DNA of 64,000 bases from Chloroflexota bacterium (GTDB taxonomy: Bacteria > Chloroflexota > Anaerolineae > J102): positions 1 to 64,000 of the forward strand of contig JAKOVD010000025.1 in assembly GCA_029782215.1 (NCBI GenBank), written 5' to 3'. The position numbers and the translations under genes were made by a program. The stretch's first letter is position 1. Each line of letters begins with the position of its first letter. Shown one piece after another: positions 43,978-54,152 of this stretch. The notes beneath the pieces are model-generated. The model was not told the DNA's origin. It did no database searches and saw nothing but the letters and a program-made list of their open reading frames with translations.

Positions 43978-44100
43978 TACGACTGTAACGGCAACATGGG
44001 TGGCCGTACGGTCGCCAACACTCCCTAACACCCTGTTCTACAACGCCAAGAACCGGCTGGAGGAAGTCGATGGCGGCGGCGGCAGGCCGGTGCTGATGGC
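43978..44100 (+). pseudogene. Remnant of an RHS/YD-repeat protein
   Basis: From 43978 the plus frame reads YDCNGNMGGRT. After a stop and a frame change, at 44036 it reads LFYNAKNRLEEVDGGGG. Both are YD-repeat strings (YDANGNM and YDAENRLVEV in intact proteins). No intact RHS gene is nearby, so this is a decayed fragment. Confidence 0.6.
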
Positions 44101-44180
44101 CATCAGCAATCCGCCCCGCGGCCCATATCATCAGATCTTGACTTGAAGAACTTGAAGTTCTGCTGCTGATCAGACGGTCT

Positions 44181-44492
44181 ATGACGTCTTCCGTTGAAAT
44201 GAACATCCCGCTGCTGCTTGCGGCTATGGGTCCGCTTGTCGTCGGGATCGTGACCTTGGCCCGGCCCCTTTGGGTTCACCGTCTTCTGCACAGATGGGGC
44301 TCATTCTGGGGAAGACCGTTCGTATCCGATGATCGTCGCCAGGACATGGAGATGCTGTCTGACAGACCTGAAGACTGGCGGGTCAAGCACCAGTGGGCAG
44401 TGAGATGGACGCGCTTGACGCTCGGGTTCGGCTCAATACTCTTCGGCGTGCTCGCGCTCTTGCTATGGCTGCTAACGTTGGGTGCGCCGTAG
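44181..44492 (+). CDS. Small two-helix membrane protein
   Basis: A 103-aa protein with hydrophobic segments near 8-28 (IPLLLAAMGPLVVGIVTLA) and 78-100 (LTLGFGSILFGVLALLLWLL), and a charged middle (DDRRQDMEMLSDRPEDW). Family not recognised. No clear ribosome-binding site. Confidence 0.45.
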   Translation: MTSSVEMNIPLLLAAMGPLVVGIVTLARPLWVHRLLHRWGSFWGRPFVSDDRRQDMEMLSDRPEDWRVKHQWAVRWTRLTLGFGSILFGVLALLLWLLTLGAP

Positions 44493-44501
44493 GGGACAGC
44501 G

Positions 44502-44774
44502 TCAGGAGAAGTCCGACTTCTTGAAGAAGTCGGACTTCTTTGAGCATTGGACCGCATCACGATCCTCCATCTCACCCTGGGTTGGCGGCGCCAACGGTTC
44601 TCCATGCCAGCCACCCACCACGTCGCTGAAAAACGAGGCCGGCCAGGCAGCCTCGACATCGCGGCGCACTGACTCCGTCAGATAGCCCGAAACGCTCAGG
44701 CCTCAGGCCTCAGCTCGCTGCCTCAGGCGCGCTGCCAAATCCTCGGATACATAGCAATGGAGTTGGGGCATCAT
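44502..44774 (-). pseudogene. Broken ribbon-helix-helix antitoxin gene
   Basis: The minus frame from ATG 44774 reads MMPQLHCYVSEDLAARLRQR (shown whole), AEA, then TGA at 44705-44703, then GLSVSGYLTESVRRDVEAAW and FFSDVVGGWHGEP. The strings match a common RHH antitoxin family in which an Arg (CGA) stands where TGA is, so one C-to-T change explains the break. The last codons (KKSDFFKKSDFS) are supplied by the AGAAGTC hairpin repeat. No toxin partner is seen beside it. Confidence 0.65.
44507..44540. repeat. AGAAGTCYGACTTCTT hairpin repeat, copy 2
   Basis: AGAAGTCCGACTTCTT (44507-44522), GA, AGAAGTCGGACTTCTT (44525-44540). Same design as 38460-38492. Confidence 0.8.
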
Positions 44775-44790
44775 CTACCTCACAGTGCCC

Positions 44791-44835
44791 AGGTGCGACG
44801 CACTTCGAGCGAACGGAGTTCGCCAGCGTCGCACC
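44791..44835. repeat. GGTGCGACGC...GCGTCGCACC palindromic element, copy 2
   Basis: Reverse-complement orientation of the element at 42624: GGTGCGACGC, ACTTCGAGCGAAC, GTTCGCCA, GCGTCGCACC. It lies just beyond the leuS stop and forms the right border of the island. Confidence 0.75.
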
Positions 44836-44848
44836 CGGAGCCTCACTC

Positions 44849-47371
<2,523 letters not shown>

Positions 47372-47431
47372 GAATGAGCTCCGAGTAAAGAGTGGATGCG
47401 ACCACTGAGGTTTGCTCAGCAGACACACCCG

Positions 47432-47659
47432 CTAGAGATTCTCCATAAACTCCTGCGGTGTGACTTTGGCCTGCTGCAGGATGCCGCGAAGGGTGCCGAC
47501 GGCTAACTCACGATGCAACGGCACAGTGCAACCTATGTCTCCCTCCGGCGTCCACCTCCGCAAGACAACATGACTGCCGCGCTGGCGAACCTGCGTGAAA
47601 CCTAAACGTTCCAGCGCCCGGACGGCTTCTGCGCCGGATACGCGCTGGAGCTTAGGCAT
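47432..47659 (-). CDS. hicA: HicA mRNA interferase toxin
   Basis: A 75-aa HicA: VSGAEAVRALERLGFTQVRQ, then RGSHVVLR with the catalytic His, and TVPLHRELAVGTLRGILQQA (core VPLHRELAVGTLR). It cleaves mRNA and tmRNA. Overlaps hicB by 8 bases. Antitoxin-first order on the minus strand. Confidence 0.9.
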   Translation of the reverse strand: MPKLQRVSGAEAVRALERLGFTQVRQRGSHVVLRRWTPEGDIGCTVPLHRELAVGTLRGILQQAKVTPQEFMENL

Positions 47660-47870
47660 GAACCGGCGTTTCTACATCGAAGGTGGTCAGCAACGGCCTC
47701 ACAATATCTGGCAGGGGGAACTCCTCGAGGTAGAGCTCGGTCGCTTCACGCAGGTTGGAGACTGCTTCTTCGATGGTATAGCCTTGACTGACGGTTCCCA
47801 CCTCAGGGCATTCGGCCACAAAGAGATCGTCTTCGCGGTGCAAAATGGCCGTGAATGTACGTAGTGCCAT
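47652..47870 (-). CDS. hicB: HicB-type antitoxin
   Basis: A 72-aa degenerate RNase-H-like fold: FTAILHREDDLFVAECPEVG (core VAECPEVG), GYTIEEAVSNLREATELYLEE (core EEAVSNLREATELYLEE). No DNA-binding tail, as in short HicB. Precedes hicA. The gap to ilvE (47871-47965) carries CCTGCAACTTGC-type word repeats. Confidence 0.88.
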   Translation of the reverse strand: MALRTFTAILHREDDLFVAECPEVGTVSQGYTIEEAVSNLREATELYLEEFPLPDIVRPLLTTFDVETPVHA

Positions 47871-47965
47871 AGTCTTTCCTCCGAAGGACAGTGTTGCGTG
47901 TCAGACACCAGCCGCGCCACCAGGCAAGCACGACCTGCAACCTGCAACTTGCGACCTGCAACTTC

Positions 47966-48907
47966 TTACGCCACCGGCCACTCGCCCGGCGCGTACACCG
48001 GGTCCAGCCAGCCGTGCGGGTCCATCTCGCCGGCGGTGATGGCGAAGAAACGCTCCTGGATGGCCTTGGTGATGGCGCCGCGGCTGCCCGAGCCCACCGG
48101 CATGCGGTCTACCGACCGGATGGGGGTGATCTCGGCGGCAGTCCCAGTAAAGAACAACTCGTCGGCGACGTAAAGCATCTCGCGGGTCAGGTAGCCGAAC
48201 TGCACCTCGTAGCCCAGGTCCTTGGCCAGGGTGATGGCGCAGTCGCGGGTGATGCCGCTCAGGATGGAGGCCGACAGCGGTGGCGTGACGATGACGCCGT
48301 CCCGGATCAGGAACAGGTTCTCGCCGGAGCCCTCGGAGACATAGCCGTTGATGTCGAGGCTGATGCCCTCGTTGTAGCCGAGATCGTGCGCTTCCATCGC
48401 CACGTGCTGGCTGTTGACGTACTGGCCGCCGATCTTGCCCAGAGGCGTCAGCGAGCCGGGGGCGATGCGCCGCCACGAGCTGACGATGACATCCACACCC
48501 TGCTCGATCGCCTCCGGTCCCAGGTAGCGGCCCCAGGGCACGGTGCCGATGACCACTTCGATGGGCGACTTCCGGCCGTCGACGCCCAACGCCTCATAAC
48601 CGCGGAAGACGATGGGACGGATGTAGCAGGAATCCTGTTTGTTTGCGCGGATCGAGGCCTTGGTGGCGGCGATCAGGTCATCAATGCTGTAGGTGAGCGG
48701 GATGCGCATGATCTTACAGGAATCATGCAAGCGGCGCATGTGCTCGCGGCCCCGGAAGATGGCCGGGCCGGCAGGGGTGCCGTAGGCGCGAATGCCTTCG
48801 AAGGCGCTCGAACCGTAGTGAATGGCATGGGTGAAGACGTGGACGGTCGCCTGGTCCCAGGGGATCAGGGAGCCGTTCATCCAGATCCAATCAGCGCGCA
48901 TGGGCAT
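47966..48907 (-). CDS. ilvE: Branched-chain amino acid aminotransferase
   Basis: A 313-aa fold-type IV PLP enzyme. HAIHYGSSAFEGIRAYGT, YIRPIVFRGY, LGKIGGQYVNS (PLP Lys), GYVSEGSGENLFLIRDG and TGTAAEITPIRSVD. It catalyses the last step of Leu, Ile and Val synthesis. GAGAGG precedes the ATG at 48907. Control is by a leucine-type T-box on the same strand (48997-49360). Confidence 0.95.
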   Translation of the reverse strand: MPMRADWIWMNGSLIPWDQATVHVFTHAIHYGSSAFEGIRAYGTPAGPAIFRGREHMRRLHDSCKIMRIPLTYSIDDLIAATKASIRANKQDSCYIRPIVFRGYEALGVDGRKSPIEVVIGTVPWGRYLGPEAIEQGVDVIVSSWRRIAPGSLTPLGKIGGQYVNSQHVAMEAHDLGYNEGISLDINGYVSEGSGENLFLIRDGVIVTPPLSASILSGITRDCAITLAKDLGYEVQFGYLTREMLYVADELFFTGTAAEITPIRSVDRMPVGSGSRGAITKAIQERFFAITAGEMDPHGWLDPVYAPGEWPVA

Positions 48908-49057
48908 GAGGACACCTCTCTCGAATAGTCAGGAATACGGGCAGATGTTACGGCAAAGGTAAGCGGTAATGCCGCAGGGGTCCAAATCCGGCGAATAAAA
49001 AAATCCCCTCGCCACTCAGGGACGAAGGGATCTCCGCGGTACCACCCTGGTTGTCGG

Positions 49058-49092
49058 AAAATTGAGACCGGTCGCTTGTTGCGACCGGTCTC
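49058..49092 (-). terminator. Hairpin after tRNA-Ala(GGC), probable tRNA terminator
   Basis: On the minus strand GAGACCGGTCGC (49092-49081), loop AACAA, GCGACCGGTCTC (49075-49064), followed by AATTTT. It lies between tRNA-Ala and the T-box antiterminator. Confidence 0.6.
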
Positions 49093-49099
49093 GTTGAGG

Positions 49100-49172
49100 T
49101 GGAGCAGAAGGGACTTGAACCCATGACCCCCACAATGCCATTGTGGTGCTCTCCCAGCTGAGCTACTGCCCC
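49100..49172 (-). tRNA. tRNA-Ala (anticodon GGC)
   Basis: A 73-base cloverleaf. Acceptor GGGGCAG/CTGCTCC with one G-U, D-arm GCTC-AGCTGGGA-GAGC, anticodon arm CCACA-ATGGCAT-TGTGG. T-arm ATGGG-TTCAAGT-CCCTT has one T-T mismatch. No encoded CCA. It lies inside the ilvE T-box leader. Confidence 0.9.
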
Positions 49173-49408
49173 ATGCAGGTGATTCCGACCACTTGACCGC
49201 GTTAACGGGCGGACCCGTCGCCGGCTACGCATTGGCAGTCCTGGAACTGCCGCTTTCGCCGGCGCCGCTCCCAGGCGAGTTCGACCTTGGGCGGGCTCCC
49301 GACCGCTGTGCCAGGCTTTCACTTGCCCTGGCTCGCTGGGGAGCTGGTCTACTACTCCTGTTCGCTGCGATTTGGTTCTGAAGTTGCGTGCCGGGGAAGA
49401 CAGGCTAG

Positions 49409-49481
49409 TGGAGCTGAGGGGATTCGAACCCCTGACTTCTACAGTGCGATTGTAGCGCTCTCCCAGCTGAGCTACAGCCCC
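49409..49481 (-). tRNA. tRNA-Ala (anticodon CGC)
   Basis: A 73-base cloverleaf with acceptor GGGGCTG/CAGCTCC, anticodon arm CTACA-ATCGCAC-TGTAG and T-arm AGGGG-TTCGAAT-CCCCT. No encoded CCA. Upstream, on the same strand, of the T-box stem I. Confidence 0.93.
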
Positions 49482-49577
49482 GAGAACAAGGCTTAGTCTA
49501 TGCAGCCAGGGGCTGTTTGTCAAATCCGGCGGCGGCAAGCAGCCAGCGCTCCGTTCCGGCGCTGCCGGTCATCATCG

Positions 49578-49606
49578 TTGACACCCCTTGCGGGGCGTGC
49601 TAGACT
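49578..49606 (+). promoter_or_regulatory. Promoter of pyrG
   Basis: TTGACA (49578-49583), 17 bases, TAGACT (49601-49606). It leaves a leader of about 130 bases before pyrG. Confidence 0.72.
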
Positions 49607-49693
49607 TCTCTAGCCTTCTGACGGGAGCAGCCCGATTGGATTTCCTGACCCATAGCGTCGACTCCCAGGCGTGCCAATTCATGCAGTCTTTCC

Positions 49694-49725
49694 AGACACG
49701 GAGAGCCGTCTCCGTGTCTCTTTTT
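49694..49725 (+). terminator. Terminator-like hairpin in the pyrG leader (attenuator)
   Basis: AGACACGGAGA (49694-49704) pairs with TCTCCGTGTCT (49709-49719), followed by CTTTTT. It lies between promoter and start codon, so readthrough must be controlled for pyrG expression. Confidence 0.7.
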
Positions 49726-49742
49726 GTGCCGAGGTTCGCACC

Positions 49743-51365
49743 ATGACCAAGTACATCTTCGTGACCGGCGGCGTCGTCAGCGGGTTGGGCAAGGGCGTCA
49801 CTGCCGCCGCCATCGGGCGCCTGCTGCGCAGCCGCGGCATCACGGTGGCCGGACAGAAGCTCGACCCCTATCTCAATGTCGACCCCGGCACGATGAGCCC
49901 CTACCAGCACGGCGAGGTCTTCGTCACCGACGACGGCGCCGAAACCGACCTCGATCTCGGACACTATGAGCGCTTCACCGGCGTCAACATCACCCGCTCC
50001 GGCAATGTGACCAGCGGCCAGGTCTACGCCGAGGTCATCGCCCGTGAGCGCAAGGGCGACTACCTGGGCGGCACCATCCAGGTCATCCCGCACGTCACCA
50101 ATGAGATCAAGCGCCGCATCGGGCTGGTGGCCCGCGAAACGGACGCCGAAGTGATCATGGTCGAAGTGGGCGGCACCGTCGGCGATATCGAAGGCTTACC
50201 CTTCCTGGAGGCCATCCGCCAGATGCGCAAAGACGTGGGCCGGGAAAACGCCCTCTACATCCATGTCACCCTGCTGCCGCACATTGGCGCCACCGGCGAA
50301 CTCAAGACCAAGCCCACCCAGCACAGCGTGGCGGCGCTGCGCGGCATCGGCATCCAGCCCGACGTCATCTGCTGCCGCGCGGACGTGCCCATCGACGCCG
50401 ATGTGCGCGAAAAGATCGCCCTCTTCTGCGACGTGGACACACGCGCCGTGATCCCCCTGGTCACGGCCAGCAGCATCTATGAGGTGCCGCTGACCCTAGA
50501 GGAATCCGGACTCGGCGACTACCTGGTCGAACGCCTGGGCCTATCCGCCCAGGCCCCTGACCTGACGACGTGGCGGCGCATGGTGGAGCGCATTGCCGCC
50601 GACAAGCCGGTGGTTCGCATTGCCCTGGTCGGCAAATACGTGGCCCTTCAGGACGCCTACATGAGCGTGCGGGAGGCGCTGTTCCACGCCGGCATCGCCC
50701 TCGACCATACGGTCGACATCGATTGGATCGATTCCGAGGACCTGGAGCGCGGCCGGGGCATGGAGCGTTTGCAGGCAGCCGATGGCATCGTGGTGCCCGG
50801 CGGGTTCGGATACCGCGGCATCGAGGGCAAGATCGTAGCCGCGCGCTTTGCCCGCGAACAAAGGGTTCCCTACCTGGGCCTCTGCCTGGGCATGCAGGTC
50901 ATGTGCATCGAGCTGGCGCGGCACGTCTATCACAGTGATGAGCCCAACAGCACCGAGTTCAACCAGACCACGCGCCATCCTGTCATCGCCCTGATGGCAG
51001 ACCAGCGCAACATCGCCGACATGGGCGGCACCATGCGGTTGGGCCTGTATCCCTGCCGTCTGGAGCCCGGCAGCAAGGCCCAGGCTGCCTACCAGGCCGA
51101 TCTGATCCGGGAGCGACACCGGCACCGCTGGGAGTTCAACAATGCCTATCGCGGCGTCCTCGCTGCCGCCGGCATGCGGTTCAGTGGTCTCAGCCCGGAT
51201 GGGCACCTGGTGGAGATCGCCGAGATCGCCGACCATCCCTTCATGGTGGGCAGCCAGTTCCACCCTGAATTCAAGTCGCGGCCCGACCAACCCCACGCCC
51301 TCTTCGTCGCGCTTGTGCAGGCTGCCATCGCACATCGCCAGGAGACGGCAGACGGCGGAAAGTGA
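49743..51365 (+). CDS. pyrG: CTP synthase
   Basis: A 540-aa CTP synthase: an amidoligase domain ([18 protein letters not shown], core [30 protein letters not shown], core [13 protein letters not shown]) and a class I glutamine amidotransferase domain with Cys in LGLCLGMQ and the His-Glu pair in SQFHPEFKS. It makes CTP from UTP and glutamine. The start at 49743 matches the family exactly; upstream in-frame codons overlap the attenuator. Confidence 0.97.
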   Translation: MTKYIFVTGGVVSGLGKGVTAAAIGRLLRSRGITVAGQKLDPYLNVDPGTMSPYQHGEVFVTDDGAETDLDLGHYERFTGVNITRSGNVTSGQVYAEVIARERKGDYLGGTIQVIPHVTNEIKRRIGLVARETDAEVIMVEVGGTVGDIEGLPFLEAIRQMRKDVGRENALYIHVTLLPHIGATGELKTKPTQHSVAALRGIGIQPDVICCRADVPIDADVREKIALFCDVDTRAVIPLVTASSIYEVPLTLEESGLGDYLVERLGLSAQAPDLTTWRRMVERIAADKPVVRIALVGKYVALQDAYMSVREALFHAGIALDHTVDIDWIDSEDLERGRGMERLQAADGIVVPGGFGYRGIEGKIVAARFAREQRVPYLGLCLGMQVMCIELARHVYHSDEPNSTEFNQTTRHPVIALMADQRNIADMGGTMRLGLYPCRLEPGSKAQAAYQADLIRERHRHRWEFNNAYRGVLAAAGMRFSGLSPDGHLVEIAEIADHPFMVGSQFHPEFKSRPDQPHALFVALVQAAIAHRQETADGGK

Positions 51366-51391
51366 AACGTCGCGCCGTGAAGGGCAGTGTC

Positions 51392-51421
51392 TTGCCTGCC
51401 TGACCACCTGCCCATTATAAT
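51392..51421 (+). promoter_or_regulatory. Promoter of the yebC-ruvC-ruvA run
   Basis: TTGCCT (51392-51397), an 18-base spacer, TATAAT (51416-51421), 49 bases before yebC. Confidence 0.55.
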
Positions 51422-51470
51422 TCGCACACTTAAAGACACATATCCAAATCAAAGATGGAGTGGCACCTGT

Positions 51471-52226
51471 ATGTCCGGTCATAGCAAATGGGCCAATATC
51501 AAACACCGCAAATCCGCTGTTGACGCAAAGCGCGGCAAGGTCTTCACCAAGATCGCCCGCGAGCTGCAGATCGCAGCTCGCCAGGGCGGCCCCGATCCTG
51601 ATATGAACATGCGGCTGCGCCTGGTGCTTGATAAGGCCCGCGCCGCCAACATGGCCAAAGACAGCATCGAACGTGCCATCGCCCGCGGCGCCGGCACGGA
51701 GAAAGGCGAAGACCTGGAAGAGATCATGTACGAGGCGTATGCCCCGCACGGCATTGCGGTGCTCATCGAGGTCCTGTCCGACAACCGCAATCGCACCGTT
51801 TCCGAACTGCGACACGTCGTCACCAAGGCGGGCGGGAACATGGCCAGCGCCGGCGCCGTCGCCTGGCAGTTTGACCGCAAGGGCCAGATCGTCGCCAATA
51901 TGGGCAAGATGAGCGCCGATGATCTCTTCCTCACCGCCGTCGATGCCGGGGCCGAGGATGTCACCATCAACGACGACCATACCGCCACGATCATGACACC
52001 CGACGTCGAGCTGGGCGCCGTGCGCGACGCGCTCAGCAAGACCGGCATTGTCCTCGAAAGCGCCGAGCTGACCATGGTCCCGCAGGCCGAAATCGACCTT
52101 GCCGTCAACGATGCGCTGCAGGTGATTGGCCTGCTCGACCGTTTGGATGAGTTGGACGACGTCCAGAAGGTGCACAGCAACCTGGCATTCAGCGAGGAGT
52201 TGTTGGGCCAGCTCGAGGCTGCGTGA
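51471..52226 (+). CDS. yebC: YebC/PmpR-family protein
   Basis: A 251-aa TACO1/YebC protein: MSGHSKWANIKHRKSAVDAK (N-terminal signature), NMRLRLVLDKARAANMAKD, GTEKGEDLEEIMYEAYAPHG (core LEEIMYEAYAPHG). Long treated as a transcription factor; recent work links the family to translation of proline stretches. Its usual neighbour is ruvC, as here. Confidence 0.95.
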   Translation: MSGHSKWANIKHRKSAVDAKRGKVFTKIARELQIAARQGGPDPDMNMRLRLVLDKARAANMAKDSIERAIARGAGTEKGEDLEEIMYEAYAPHGIAVLIEVLSDNRNRTVSELRHVVTKAGGNMASAGAVAWQFDRKGQIVANMGKMSADDLFLTAVDAGAEDVTINDDHTATIMTPDVELGAVRDALSKTGIVLESAELTMVPQAEIDLAVNDALQVIGLLDRLDELDDVQKVHSNLAFSEELLGQLEAA

Positions 52227-52723
52227 GCCGGACGCCCTCGATCATCCTCGGCATCGATCCCGGCACTGCCATCACCGGCTTTGGCTTCCTGACAGATGAA
52301 CGCGGTGACATGCGGCCCCTCGACTATGGCGTGATACGGACACCCTCCACAGATCCCCTGTATCTCCGCCTGGTCAAGCTCTATGACACCCTGCAGGACC
52401 TGATCAAACGCTATCGTCCTGACGCCGTGGCAGTTGAGGAATTGTTCTTTGCTCGCAACGCCGCCTCGGCGCTGAGCGTCGGACATGCCCGTGGGGTTGT
52501 GCTGTTGGCCATCGCCCAGTCGGGCGCCGAACTCTTTCAGTACAAACCCGCCGAAGTCAAACAGGCCGTTACCGGTTACGGCAACGCCGACAAACGTCAG
52601 ATTCAGGAAATGGTCAGGCTGCTGCTGGGACTGGATACGGTCCCCCAGCCCGATGATGCGGCTGACGCCCTCGCCATTGCCATCTGTCACTTTCATTCCG
52701 CCCGACTGCGAGCGTACTCCTAA
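52223..52723 (+). CDS. ruvC: Holliday junction endonuclease RuvC
   Basis: A 166-aa RNase-H-fold resolvase with the acidic residues in LGIDPGTAITG, VEELFFARN and PDDAADALA, and GYGNADKRQIQ. GTG start overlaps the yebC stop (GTGA). It cleaves Holliday junctions with RuvAB. Confidence 0.95.
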   Translation: MSRTPSIILGIDPGTAITGFGFLTDERGDMRPLDYGVIRTPSTDPLYLRLVKLYDTLQDLIKRYRPDAVAVEELFFARNAASALSVGHARGVVLLAIAQSGAELFQYKPAEVKQAVTGYGNADKRQIQEMVRLLLGLDTVPQPDDAADALAIAICHFHSARLRAYS

Positions 52724-52761
52724 GCACAGCACCCAGGACTGTATCGAAGGAGAGCAAATCT

Positions 52762-53493
52762 ATGCCTACCGCTCCGATGAAAGGACGCATCCTCATTGCT
52801 GAGGATGAGGCATCGCTCCGCAACCTGATCGAGATGGGGTTGGCAGCCAACCAATATGAGGTGATCGCTACTGCCAACGGTCGGGAGGCGCTGGACATCT
52901 TCATGGCCGATCAGGACAACATCGACGTGGTCATCCTGGACATCATGATGCCGGTATTGGATGGCTTCAGCGCCCTGGAGGAGATTCGTCGCGTTTCCGG
53001 GGTGCCCGTGGTCATGCTGACGGCGTTGGGCACCAGCGACGATGTGGTGAAAGGCTTCCAGATGGGCGCCGATGATTATGTGGTGAAGCCGTTCACCTTT
53101 CGCGAGGTCATCGCCCGGCTCGACGCCATTCGCCGCCGCACGCAGTGGGTGAAACAGCCGGCATCACAGCCCCATCAGTACCGCAGTGGCGGCGTCGTTC
53201 TCGACATCGAAAACCACCAGGTGCTCGTCAACAATGAGGACTGCCACGTCACCCCCATTGAGTTCAATCTGCTGCGGTACTTCATGACGCATCCCGGCCA
53301 GGTCATCGGCAAGAAAGAGCTCTTCCGGGAAGTCTGGGGCTACGAGTTCGAGGGTTCGACGAACCTGATCGAGGTGGGCGTCCGCCGGTTGCGCGAGAAG
53401 GTCGAGACCGATCCCTCCCAACCTGAGCTCATCCTCACCGTACGCGGGGTCGGCTACAAGTTCCAGCCCATTCCGGCCCTCGAGGCAGGATGA
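52762..53493 (+). CDS. OmpR/PhoB-type response regulator
   Basis: A 243-aa regulator: receiver domain with acidic pocket (IAEDEAS), phosphoacceptor Asp in VVILDIMMP, Thr/Lys in MLTALG and VVKPFT; then a winged helix (VTPIEFNLLRYFMTHPGQVI with core TPIEFNLLRYFM, and VGVRRLREKVE). No histidine kinase gene is nearby. It sits between ruvC and ruvA, overlapping ruvA by 4 bases (ATGA). AAGGAGA lies 9 bases upstream. Confidence 0.9.
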   Translation: MPTAPMKGRILIAEDEASLRNLIEMGLAANQYEVIATANGREALDIFMADQDNIDVVILDIMMPVLDGFSALEEIRRVSGVPVVMLTALGTSDDVVKGFQMGADDYVVKPFTFREVIARLDAIRRRTQWVKQPASQPHQYRSGGVVLDIENHQVLVNNEDCHVTPIEFNLLRYFMTHPGQVIGKKELFREVWGYEFEGSTNLIEVGVRRLREKVETDPSQPELILTVRGVGYKFQPIPALEAG

Positions 53494-54068
53494 TCGCGCG
53501 CATCCGCGGCCGCATCGAGCTTATTGCGGATGACCACATCATCGTCGACGTGGGGGCCTTGGGCATCACGGTCTATGCCCCTGCCGCCCAGTTGGCCACC
53601 TACCATGTGGGCCAGGCGGTCGCCCTGTTCACGCACCTGCACATACGCGAGCAGGACATCTCGCTGTTCGGGTTCGCCACCGCCGAAGAGCTGCAGTTGT
53701 TCGATCTCCTGCTGCAGGTTGACGGCATTGGCCCCCGCCTGGCACTCAACACGTTGTCCACGCTGACGCCCGAGAGCCTGCAGCTTGCGGTCGCCAATGA
53801 CGAGCCGGCCCTGTTGACGCGGGTTCCCGGCATCGGCATCAAGACGGCGCGCAAGATTCTGTTCCAGTTGAAGGACAAGATGGCGCCCTCTGACCTGAGC
53901 GGTCTGGGCCTGCGCCCCGTCAGCGACAGCGATGCCGAGGTCATTGACGCCCTGACAGGCCTGGGTTACAGCATCGTCGAGGCGCAGCGGGCAGTGCAGT
54001 CTCTGCCCAAGACCCTTGAGGGCGTCGAGGAACGGCTGCGCGCCGCCCTGACGCAGATGGCCCCCTAA
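53490..54068 (+). CDS. ruvA: Holliday junction branch migration protein RuvA
   Basis: A 192-aa RuvA: N-terminal OB fold (MIARIRGRIELI), two helix-hairpin-helix motifs (QVDGIGPRLALN and RVPGIGIKTARKIL), and a C-terminal RuvB-binding domain (VIDALTGLGYSIVEAQRAV, core ALTGLGYS). ruvB is not in the window. Confidence 0.94.
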   Translation: MIARIRGRIELIADDHIIVDVGALGITVYAPAAQLATYHVGQAVALFTHLHIREQDISLFGFATAEELQLFDLLLQVDGIGPRLALNTLSTLTPESLQLAVANDEPALLTRVPGIGIKTARKILFQLKDKMAPSDLSGLGLRPVSDSDAEVIDALTGLGYSIVEAQRAVQSLPKTLEGVEERLRAALTQMAP

Positions 54069-54111
54069 AAGCCGATATCCACCCTGCTTCACGGCAAACG
54101 GCCCCGGCGCT

Positions 54112-54140
54112 TTGCCTGAGGCTGCGTTCGCTGCTATAAT
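54112..54140 (+). promoter_or_regulatory. Promoter of tRNA-Thr
   Basis: TTGCCT (54112-54117), a 17-base spacer, TATAAT (54135-54140), 12 bases before the tRNA. Confidence 0.75.
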
Positions 54141-54152
54141 CTGCCCGTTAGC

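Larger units (their letters stand above)
48997..49360 (-). promoter_or_regulatory. T-box riboswitch (leucine specifier) with a tRNA-Ala gene between its two halves
   Basis: Minus strand, 5' to 3'. Stem I region 49360-49262: GGAGTAGTAG, AGCGAGCCAGG, GTGAAAGCCTGG, GAACTCGCCTGGGAGC, with specifier CUC (Leu) at 49279-49277. Further stems follow: CGCCGGC..GCCGGCG, GGCAGT..ACTGCC, ACGGG..CCCGT. After the tRNA-Ala gene and its hairpin comes the T-box AGGGTGGTACCGCGG (49048-49034). Antiterminator CAGGG/CCCTG competes with terminator ATCCCTTCG/CGAGGGGAT and seven Ts. GTCGGAA (49189-49183) can pair with TTCCGAC (49059-49053) across the tRNA insert. Uncharged tRNA-Leu should switch on ilvE. Confidence 0.78.

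Noticed and set aside
48997..49092. T-box lacking stem I
   Set aside because: At first only the antiterminator half was seen next to ilvE; the stem I half was then found upstream of the tRNA-Ala gene at 49262-49360.
49193..49381. Small open frames between the two tRNA-Ala genes
   Set aside because: No family match or ribosome-binding site; the segment is explained by T-box stems.
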